Of a stretch of 64,000 bases of DNA, positions 55,597 to 64,000 are shown in pieces; position 1 is the stretch's first letter; each line of letters opens with the position of its first letter. The stretch is taken from NCBI GenBank assembly GCA_951799405.1, contig OX637343.1, positions 5,766,001 to 5,830,000 of the forward strand, given 5' to 3'. Below the pieces are notes generated by a model. That model was not told the DNA's origin and ran no database searches. It saw only the letters and a program-made list of their open reading frames with translations. The position numbers and the translations under genes were made by a program. The DNA comes from Agapetus fuscipes. Taxonomy: Eukaryota > Arthropoda > Insecta > Trichoptera > Glossosomatidae.

Positions 55597-55725
55597 CTCC
55601 ACCCTTGTATGGAATTAGACGTATTTGAAACTAACCCCGAATCCCATCATTCTAAATTACGCAAACTGAAAAACAAAGCCTCACTGAGGCCTGGTATTTT
55701 CAACGTTAGTATAGTGACTTTATAA
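55597..55725 (+). CDS. Candidate alternative last PMCA exon without calmodulin-binding segment
   Basis: A phase-0 open frame of 42 codons follows GTAGTCCCCCAG. It reads LHPCMELDVFETNPESHHSK, LRKLKNKASL and RPGIFNVSIVTL, then TAA. An AATAAA lies at 55808-55813, 83 nt after the stop. The composition (acidic then basic, no low complexity, no match to the repeats in this window) looks like real protein rather than decayed transposon. Spliced to exon 17 it would replace the calmodulin-binding segment of exon 18. The association with PMCA is inference from position, strand and phase. Confidence 0.4.
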   Translation, partial: LHPCMELDVFETNPESHHSKLRKLKNKASLRPGIFNVSIVTL

Positions 55726-55841
55726 TGAGTGAAAAGGACACATTTATAGTCTAATTCAGGTTAGATTTAGGGTCGTTAAACATATTTTTGAAATTATTAT
55801 TAAATTAAATAAATAGATGGATATTTATATGAACCGTTAGT

Positions 55842-56041
55842 GGAGAATATTAGTACTCTCGATGTTTCGTTGGCAACGTATTCAACGTCTTCAGGAGACT
55901 CCCTCTCTGTACTACAATTGAGAATGAACAGACGAAACAGATAAAGATGAACTTTGTATCCTCAGTCGTTGTATAGAGAGGGTGTCTCCTGAAAACGTTG
56001 GTTATGTTGCCAACGAAACATCAAGAGTACTGATACTCTCC
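55842..56041. mobile_element. 200-bp hairpin MITE, ~67-bp arms
   Basis: Arms GGAGAATATTAGTACTCTCG / GAGTACTGATACTCTCC and ATGTTTCGTTGGCAACGT / GTTGCCAACGAAACAT are inverted, with AGGAGACTCCCTCTCT inside. A ~65-bp centre separates them. No coding region is present. Confidence 0.82.
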
Positions 56042-56650
56042 GCACTAGGACGCAGTTATGTCAATCATGTGGGTAGTATTTTTCATCAGTTTAATGTCAC
56101 ATGTGCTAACGTTGAAAATATTGGGCCGAAGCCTGTGAAGATTCCAAAGCATTGTTAACAATCTTTTACCAGTAAGTATTTCCAGGAATAGAATTTCAGG
56201 ATTAGATTATTTTGTGATAACAGTTTGAAATACATCCTTTACTTAGAAAACGGTGACATTTTTCATGTAGAGGTTATGGTACACTATGTAGTTCATGATG
56301 AAGACCACAGGGGAAGAACAATAAGTCTTTGGTAAAGGCAGAATAATTTTTATTCAACACAGAGAGAGCATTTGAATAATACTTAAAGCACTTTTTTTGT
56401 ATAACACGAGAATCAAACCCATTATCTTCTAATTTCGAGTCCGAAGTTAACCTCTTAAATAGTCTAAAGACTGTTCGAGAATGAAAGTAGAATACTTTCA
56501 TTCCTTAGTTTTAAAATTCACTTGTTGTAATTTTCCAATTAAATTAATTAAAGTTTTTTTTTTCAATAGATTGAGATTTAGTTTTTTTATGTCCATGTAT
56601 ATATTGTTATTTATTGATTTAAAAAAAATGTAATTTGTCATGTAGGTATG

Positions 56651-56921
56651 TTCCTTGACTTATAGGTTCTTATGCGGCTGACCACCCATACTGTAAAAAA
56701 TTGGTTCACTTTGCCAATGTCACCCCTGTTTCAGGGAAGGACGGCAAGAGTTGCAAGGCTTATGTTCATTTGAGATTGGATTTTTATATTGTAGGTCCAC
56801 ATGCGGCATGTGTTAGCGCGAAATTATACATATCTGCTTGTGGGAATGCATTTAATATAAATCTTAAATGATATATATTTTGAAAAGATTTTTTGCAGCT
56901 TAGATTAGATTAGATTAGATT
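56651..56921 (+). repeat. R1 repeat with TAGATT-type tail
   Basis: TTCCTTGACTTATAGGTTCT start, GCTTAGATTAGATTAGATT tail. Near-identical to 50699-50962 apart from a ~13-bp insertion before the tail. Confidence 0.85.
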
Positions 56922-57482
56922 TGAGGAATATTACAAATTAGTAATTCATTATTAAATATTTTAATAAATAATTACACAAGGACATAAATCCCAGACTTAC
57001 TGAAAACAAACATAACCTGAAAATGTCAGCTTAGAGTGACATGTTTTCGTGTAATATAGACGGCTTGTAATGTGTGTAGAACAAAAAATCATAAACATTA
57101 ACATAACCTCAAAATTATCAGCTAAAAGCCTATCAACCATTTGCCTTTTATCTAACCATAGAGTAAAGAATATGTGTTTTATCGGCTTTTCACCAACATG
57201 CTGCTCTTTTTCTAGTGAATTAAATAGTTCAATGTAATTTTTAAACACATTAACAAAATCAGTTTTTCTTCATCCAAAAAAAATAAATTCAAAAAATCTT
57301 TCTTTTTGAATAAAAATTATGTGTAAATCGGGAAACCGAATATGTTTTAACCACACATATTTATAGAGCGCCGTTTTTATGTTTCATAACTCAAGGACCC
57401 TCTGCAGACACAGAAAATGAACAACATACCAAATATTTGACATTTTTTTTGGCTAAAATGGTTCAATTGGGACTGCATTTGC

Positions 57483-57640
57483 TTTACAAATGATTTGGGA
57501 TTTACAAATGATTTGGGATTTACAGATGATTTGGAATTTGCAGATGATTTGGGACTTACAAATGGTTTGGGATTTACAAATGATTTGGGATTTACAGATG
57601 ATTTGGGATTTACAAATTATTTAGGATTTCCAAATTAGCG
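57483..57640. repeat. Minisatellite, about 8 copies of an 18-bp unit
   Basis: The unit ACAAATGATTTGGGATTT recurs every 18 bp with single changes (ACAGATG, GGAATTTG, GGTTTG). Confidence 0.93.
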
Positions 57641-57849
57641 GGTGTGTAGCCCGCACGTTTCTTCTGATTTTATTTAAATCAAAATATTGAAAAGGATAGT
57701 GCAGTAAGAAGTTGCCATATGTGTGCAGCTTGGTCAAGTTTTGATTTTAATTTGTAAGTACACATGCAGCATTTGTAAGCGCAAACTTACACGTGCCTGT
57801 TTGTGGGCATGCATTTAACATGAATTTTAATGTAAATGCATCTTTGATA

Positions 57850-58693
57850 AAGACCATAAACAAATACTGCAAGAATTATTTAAATGAACAATTTAGTTTG
57901 AGCCTTCGCTAAATCAGTCATTCTCCAAGTTAACAATTAAAACTGACAAAACATAAAAAAAGCTTTTTTTTAGTTGTAGTGAAATAAATTAGTTGAAAAA
58001 TAGCAATATTAGATGTAATTGTAGTTTTTAGGAAAATAGACTCAAAGTAAGTTTCATCTAAAAATCTATTTCCGAAGATTTCATCTACATATTAAAACGT
58101 AAAGGGAAAAATAAGCTTATGTATTAGACATCCCTTTTTCATTACTTGCTGATAATTCAGCGTTGGATAATACATTATGTTTTTGAATTCAGAAAGTAGA
58201 ATCCTCACAAATTTCCGACAGCTTGATGATGTCACAGGCTACTAAAATAATAATAAATGGCATACTAGATAATCGGGGATTTTTATTATTTGACGGCATT
58301 GTGAAATATACAAACAGTGACATATTATGTCGCACGCTTAATCATAAAGAGCAATAACTCGAAAAATAAGAATGTTGGGAAATCACGTTTGAAGTTCAGA
58401 CAACCAGTACAACTTGTATGGGATGAAATAGGCGGCCGATGTTTTAACTCTGTCATATTCGTCCAAATTGAACGGCTGTGGCATTCTACCTATTCTTCTC
58501 GCATTGTTCTTGCGTTTTAATACAAAATCTCGATTTTCCCAATTTTTGAGTTATTGCTCTTTATTATTAAACGTGCGATGTGATAAGTATAGCACTTTAT
58601 CATATTTTCTATCTATCTACAAGTATTTGATTAAAAAAATATTAATAAATAATTTTTAGAACACTTCAATGAAAAAACTTTGTTTTAATCCAC
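57850..58693. other. Intron 17, nothing recognised
   Basis: AT-rich; no repeat family, coding or structural signal was identified. Confidence 0.5.
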
Positions 58694-59061
58694 TATGAGT
58701 ATTTATTTTATGAAAAAACGTTTTCGGAGATCATTCTCCATCTTCAGTTTCTTATATACTAAACTTAAAACTAATAACAAGACATGCAATTTATGTGGGA
58801 GGGGGCGGGGCTAAAATTGAAAGGAGGGGTGAAGATATGGGCGGGATCTGGACGTTAATTAGATTATTTTTATTAATTTTAAAATATGAATTTATTTCTA
58901 GGAGGGGATCCCGCCCATATCTTCACCCCTCCTTTCAATTTTATCCCCGCCCCCTCCCACATAAATTGCATGTCTTGTTATTAGTTTTAAGTTTAGTATG
59001 TAAGAAACTGAAGATGGAGAATGATCTCCGAAAACGTTTTTTCATAAAATAAATACTCATA
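58694..59061. mobile_element. Near-perfect hairpin MITE, 154-bp arms, TA flanks
   Basis: The arms 58695-58848 and 58907-59060 are inverted copies with very few differences (for example TATATAC versus CATACTA context). Ends TGAGTATTTATTTTATG are flanked by TA on both sides. The inner parts are GGGAGGGGGCGGGG and GGAGGGGTGAAGATATGGGC. The 58-bp loop is AT-rich. The structure suggests a recent, non-autonomous TA-targeting element. Confidence 0.9.
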
Positions 59062-59141
59062 TATTAATATTTTTTTAATCAAATATTTAAAATGGAATTC
59101 CACAATGTTTCACCAAAACAATTTGAAAAGTTATCTACAAG

Positions 59142-59310
59142 TCTAGCCGATAGCTCAGTTGGTAGAGTGATTGCATTCCATGCTGAGAGCTCGGGTTCAA
59201 ATCCCACCGAGGGGCTCAGGAATAATTTCCCTTTTCGGTGTTAATTTCCAATCCAAATTAAAATATTGGCAAGGCTTACTCAGACTTCACAAGAAATGAG
59301 TACCAGCCTC
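59142..59310 (+). mobile_element. SINE-A 5' half
   Basis: Head TAGCCGATAGCTCAGTTGGT, B box GGGTTCAAATCCC, body to GAAATGAGTACCAGCC, then unrelated sequence. Confidence 0.78.
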
Positions 59311-60398
59311 ACAAGTGTTTGTCAACCCGGCCAAATGATGCCACATTTTTTCTCAATTGAAATTTGCGGACTCTACTATCTTTGTTGTTAATAAATTTTT
59401 AACTGTTAGTAAAATACAAACCTCTGAAAATCTCATGGACGTTATTTACATTAAAATTCTCTCAATTCAACTGGCCATTTGACTCCAAAGCAACTTATTT
59501 AGATATATAAACCTTAAAGTATCTAGAATTTATGTTTACCCGATAATTGTATTTTACCCGTAAAAAATGCCTGCTACAAATGTGTTACTCTATTGAAAAA
59601 TTCGAATAGGTATATTTTTATATCCTTAAAATGGTACACTGGTAATAGTATTTTACCCAAAACCATGCGTTCACCTTAATAATTGTATTTTACCTCAGAC
59701 CTTCCTTTACCCTTCAATCGTATTACCCATAAAATGTTCAATATTTTACCCCGTTCTGTACAACCCCCTAGCACACGTCTTAATTTTAACTTTTATCTAT
59801 GGATTTTTATTCATTTTCTTTGTTTATAATTAAGATTTTAATTACTTTGGCATTTGTGTAAAATAAAAATAATTTCATTATCTTTGCGCAATCTTTTAGT
59901 CTATGGACAAAATAATCATGTTTCTAAATAAGGAATTATTTTATCCTTCAAAATGCCATTGTTACCTATATTTGTAATATCAACCCCAACATGTGAATTG
60001 TCTATGGGAGACTGTTGCCATCTCATTCACTCGTCCCCCTTTCAATGCACCACCACATCTGTCTGTCTCTTTCTAAATATAAACATTTTTTTTCATACAT
60101 ATCCTCCATACCTCATCTATATTTCACTCTGAATTGTTTTCTATATTTATTGTATGTACCCATCTAGAAAATGACAGTATTTCTATAAATATATAGTTAG
60201 TTTTTTTGGTTCTATATTGAATTTTATCAGAATTCTCTGTTTAATTAGGTATCTTTTTCTTTTTATGAATTATCTTTATCTTTCAATCTTACAAGTAGAA
60301 AAATGTGCAATATGAAATCTTAAAATTTACTGAAATTATTGTGTAAAATTGATTCTAAGATAGATGGCGTTGGTAATGGTTGATCAAGTTCGAATGAT
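59311..60398. other. Intron 17, with a cluster of TATTTTACCC motifs
   Basis: Between 59530 and 59770 the phrase TATTTTACC(C) or TTTACCC recurs about eight times. No gene is supported; the rest is plain AT-rich intron. Confidence 0.5.
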
Positions 60399-60710
60399 GA
60401 CCGGTCCATAGTCTAGTAGTAACATAAACTAGCGGACTCATAAATGGAAGGTCGTGAGTTTGAATCCCGGCGGAGCACAAGAAATATACCATTTATATTT
60501 TCAAATATGCTCTTTGCCGGGTTGAAAAATCCATATACCTTTACCAAAGACCGGTCACCAAAGGTCCATCCAGCCTCACAGCAACTGAGTCTTGCTTGAG
60601 AATTGGCACTTTCTATAGCAACAACCAAGCTCGCAGAGGGTTCTTGAGGTGTGGTTCACACAAAAACAGTGCTCACCAAATCAATCATCCTAATATTATT
60701 ATTATTACTA
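60399..60710 (+). mobile_element. SINE-B, near full-length copy
   Basis: GACCGGTCCATAGTCTAGTA head, B box GAGTTTGAATCCCGGC, complete body with GGTCCATCCAGCCTCACAGC, tail CCTAATATTATTATTATTAC. Confidence 0.85.
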
Positions 60711-62656
60711 TGATGATGATTCTATGATACCTAGTTAGATACTGAGAATGTGATAAAATTACCGTCACTAGATTTAGTTTGTCAATATTTTAGTTGCACA
60801 GCTTCTATGAATTAGGCACAATGTTTAGAAGACAGTACTTTTTGGATTATTCATTGTTAGCTTGAGTGATTTAGTCACTCGCCGCTAAGATAATTCAATG
60901 CCGTATGCGGAAACATACTTTTTGGATTCATGTAAAAAAAGTATACAGAATTTGGTAAAACTTAGTGATGGGTTGCGAAATTTAAGCATTTGTGTATATA
61001 TTTTTTAGTAATTTATATTCTTATTGATAAAAAAATAGGTTTTTTTGTAGTTAGAAAAAGTGTTTTTGAAAGCAAATGATATTGAACATTATTACTTAAT
61101 CAATGATATTTTATTAAAATAAAATTGTTTCTCTTTAATTTTTTTTGTACATTCAAAACGGTTTTTAAATCTTTCTTGTCAAAATAGCTATTTTTGGAAG
61201 TAAATAATAAAAACAAAAATCTTTTCTATTGTTATTTACATTTTTCAATAACTAGGTTTTTTTTATTAATATAAATTTATTAACGTTAACTTCTTAACCT
61301 CAAAAATTTCAATAAAAACTGACTTGACTGAATAAAAGTGTTTATAAAAATAAATTAATGAAAATAAAAAATTAAGGAAAATAATACATTATTAAACTAC
61401 TCTACTTAATAAACCAAGTATTAAACTATTAAACTAATATTTCTAAATTTGAAAGTAACTATAAATTAATTTATAAAGATGCCCGTATTCATTTGATGCC
61501 TTAAAACCTAAACCAACTTCTTGCAGTGGAAATAAAAATAGTAAATTTAATGGAGATTTAAGAAATTAATTATGTTAGACAAAATGCTAGGCAATTAAAA
61601 AAGTATTGAATGAGTCCTTTGGAATCAAAGACGTCAATAATGTTTTCATTTTTCAAAATTGAGATAAATGTAAAAAAAACACAGAATATAAATTTTGTGT
61701 TTCCATGCATGTATCTCGTTTTTGGAAAAAGTCATATTTATAGTCTTTGTTATGTAGGACTCAAATATTTAAAAAAATTAAATAAGCTTTTTTGTTTTCT
61801 TATATTCATTTTTAAATAAATTTTGATCGGAAAATGTGTAAATTAAACGTCAGAATTATTTGTCCCTGTTTCTCTAAGATTTAACACAATCTTAACCCGC
61901 TCCTTAGAAATTTATGTTTCTCTAAAAACAAAATCTCTACTTCTCTCTATTGAAATTTATTATGTACTCGCTCTGTTCTTTATCATCCTACACCAAGCTG
62001 AAGTATATTTTCTATATCTATTTATATATGAATCTCTCTGTCTGGAATTGTATTATATACTATGAGTTAATATAATTATAAACAAATATATATATATATT
62101 TTAATTATTTGAAGCACCCTTTGTATCGTTTTCTATACTCATATCACCTGAAAGCAAAAATGTGTACACATCTGTTGATATAAACCAAGTATAGAAAAAG
62201 ATGTAATACTCACAATATATGATATACTTTGTTTATAAGTAACAGGTATATTATAGCTATAAGATGGTGCTACCCTTGTGTACATATTTTGATGAGTTTG
62301 TTTCTTCGCTAAAGATAAAATCTTTAGTAAATAAGGTGCAGTGAGATGCTCCAGGTTTAATGTTTGAAATGTTTAGTGCACCATCTATGTGGTGGAAAGA
62401 TAAATACAAAAATCTAGTTGTGAAAACTGTTGCCGGGGCTGGTATTCACTATGCCGGTAGAGTAGATTCATTTAGATTTTACCAGAAAAAGCAATAAATG
62501 GTATTGTGAGGCAAAATACCTTTATTCCTTTTTCAGGGAAAATCGAGATAAGTCTTCTCTATCCCCTATCGTGAATAAGAGCCCAGTTATTGCATATTGC
62601 TGATCAAATCCATGCGTAAATTGCTATGAATTTTTCAAAATATTTTTACTTTTGGG
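60711..62656. other. Intron 17, nothing recognised
   Basis: Nearly 2 kb of AT-rich sequence with a TATATATATATA run near 62085. No exon, RNA gene or repeat family was identified. Confidence 0.55.
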
Positions 62657-62948
62657 GCGGTGTTTTTCGCATACATCAAACCCACGAATTTTTCATTAAA
62701 AAACGGATGATCCGTAGATTATCTATCTAATCTAAGTTGCAAAGATATGTAACATTGAGGATTCACATTATATGCATTCTCACAAGCAGACACGTATAAG
62801 TTTGTTCTTGCACATGCCGCATGTGAACTGGGGTGACATTGGCAAAGTGAATCATTATCGATAGCATGGGTGGTCAGCCGCATACCAACCTATAAGTTAA
62901 GGAACTAAAATCTAAGAGATCATTATTTTGTGAATGATACTGTTAAGT
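62657..62948. mobile_element. ~120-bp MITE copy interrupted by R1
   Basis: The left part ends GATGATCCGTAGATTATC and the right part begins GAGATCATTATTTTGTGAAT; both match the 43233-43350 family. A reverse R1 (62716-62906) lies between them. Confidence 0.55.
62716..62906 (-). repeat. R1 repeat, internally deleted
   Basis: Tail complement ATCTATCTAATCTAAGTTGC at the left, CATACCAACCTATAAGTTAAGG-type end at the right; about 60 bp of the R1 middle is missing. Confidence 0.7.
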
Positions 62949-62954
62949 TCAGAG

Positions 62955-63020
62955 GGTTCTTGAGGTGTGATACACACAAAAACAGCGCTCACCAAATAAA
63001 TCAGCCTAATTTTTTTTTTT
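62955..63020 (+). repeat. SINE-B tail fragment
   Basis: GGTTCTTGAGGTGTGATACA, CAGCGCTCACCAAATAAATC and CCTAATTTTTTTTT are the last ~65 bp of SINE-B. Confidence 0.65.
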
Positions 63021-63501
63021 TGTTTAGTGTCTGAGAAATGCTTCAACAAAATTATTAAACTTTGGTCACCTTACTAGTCATGAGAAGGGAAATGTAAACA
63101 CAATGGGTGTTTATTGGTTACCTTCAAGATTAGTTTTCATGAGAAAATGTTGATTTTTTTGGGATCTTATAGCATTTCATAATAAATCAATATTGGAATG
63201 TTAAAACTTTAAATGCTACAAAAAAATAAAGGAATCAGATTATTTCAGCAGTTTTTCAATGGAACAATGCTTTAAAAAAAGACAAACCTAAAATATAATG
63301 TGGGTCAAACTATGTTAAACAAAATGTCAAAAAAAGAAGAAGTATCACTGCATCCATTTTAAAATAATATGTATTCATCATTACGTGTATTATTTACATC
63401 AAATTGTATTTAGCGGGCAGGTCCAGAGTGTCGGCAGAGCTGTCTGAGGGGAAAACAAAAATGGGCGTGTTCTCGTGTGTTGCAAGTTTTGAACTTTTCA
63501 G
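63021..63501. other. End of intron 17, nothing recognised
   Basis: AT-rich until about 63415, then more GC-rich before the exon 18 acceptor. Confidence 0.5.
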
Positions 63502-63753
63502 CTGCGTGTGGTACGAGCATTCAAGTCCACGTTGGAGGACCTGTCCGAGCGCCTCAGCGTTCACAGCTCTCACAGTTTACCCGGCAAGGGAGGCATGTAC
63601 CTGCTGCGACCGTCCCGGCTGCCGCAAGACATTGAGTTTATCGACGCCCCGGAAGGTGGCAGCGCTTCGCCGCAGCACGGGGGCAGCCGGTTCCTTGCCC
63701 CACCCGGCAACGGACGGCGCGCTGGCAATCAGAGAACCGAGACGCCTATCTGA
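63502..63753 (+). CDS. PMCA: PMCA exon 18: calmodulin-binding segment and C terminus
   Basis: Starts LRVVRAFKSTLEDLSERLSV, the basic amphipathic calmodulin-binding autoinhibitory segment of insect PMCAs, then HSSHSLPGKGG. A Gly/Pro/Arg-rich tail follows and ends RTETPI before TGA. The last residues (T-P-I) fit a class I PDZ ligand. Acceptor AACTTTTCAG, phase 0. The tail is shorter (about 83 residues from splice site C) than the roughly 100-150 residues of many PMCA long forms, so splicing from inside this exon to one beyond the window remains possible. Confidence 0.93.
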   Translation: MRVVRAFKSTLEDLSERLSVHSSHSLPGKGGMYLLRPSRLPQDIEFIDAPEGGSASPQHGGSRFLAPPGNGRRAGNQRTETPI

Positions 63754-64000
63754 ATATAACATGCAATTCTATACGTCATTGTTGACGCGTTGGCAATGTA
63801 TCACAAGTCGCATTAGCTGCTACTCCCTGGAAGTTTTTTTTTAAAACACAGCAACTGCAATGTGGAAAAATGTTGTTTATATTACGTATTAAAAGATTCA
63901 TATTTAACAGACCCGTGACAGATTGTAAGTCCTGTGACTTTCACTTCATATTGCTATAAGAGGAAGTATTTTTTTTTGGCCCAACCTTGTGAGGTTGTGG
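63754..64000 (+). other. PMCA: PMCA 3' UTR, partial
   Basis: The sequence after the stop codon is AT-rich. No AATAAA was seen before the window ends, so the polyadenylation site is presumably beyond it. Confidence 0.5.

Overview
The window is a slice of an animal, almost certainly insect, nuclear genome. It is AT-rich, full of transposable elements, and has small GC-rich exons separated by large GT-AG introns. One host gene spans the whole window on the + strand: a plasma-membrane calcium-transporting P-type ATPase (PMCA). Its reading frame can be followed without a break through 18 coding exons, from transmembrane helix M2 (1231) to a stop codon (63753), about 1,062 codons when every exon is used. 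The N-terminal exons (start codon, M1) lie upstream of the window and the 3' UTR end lies beyond it. An order such as Hemiptera is plausible from the repeat load and intron size, but this is inference only.

Gene layout. Exons 1-3 (1231-6697) carry M2 and the actuator domain. Exon 4 (12687-12722) is a 36-nt microexon at the place where vertebrate PMCAs have alternative splice site A. Exons 5-6 (14864-15956) carry the lipid-sensitive basic region, M3 and M4 with PEGLP. Exons 7-12 (16834-33058) carry the phosphorylation and nucleotide-binding domains, with DKTGT, KGAS and TGDGTNDGP. Exons 13-16 (33880-37758) carry M5-M10. Exon 17 (38251-38386) ends at the conserved splice site C position, and exon 18 (63502-63753) encodes the calmodulin-binding segment and a short tail ending in ETPI. 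The last intron is 25 kb and holds two candidate alternative last exons (54338-54376 and, better, 55597-55725). These would give isoforms lacking the calmodulin-binding segment.

The remainder is intron filled by nested mobile DNA. There are at least five hAT-type elements or MITEs with perfect 8-bp target duplications, some nested three deep. There is a 4.8-kb DNA transposon (25728-30571) with ~480-bp terminal inverted repeats and a decayed transposase of a family I recognise only by its SDGAASQYKN and HGKGPCDG motifs. A second, 2.4-kb element (7059-9460) has a 4-bp duplication and a dispersed GTAACACCCG motif. A third, 1.3 kb (34953-36240), carries a 42-bp minisatellite. Three long hairpin elements are present. 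Three tRNA-derived SINE families (called here SINE-A, -B, -C) are present, together with an abundant ~250-bp repeat with a TAGATT-type tail (called R1) and fragments of RTE-like LINEs, including one LINE inserted in antisense inside another. There is one 200-bp assembly gap (46390-46589).

No second host gene, no functional non-coding RNA gene and no CRISPR array was found. The most interesting material is the two splice-choice regions of PMCA and the poorly described transposon families with their nesting history.
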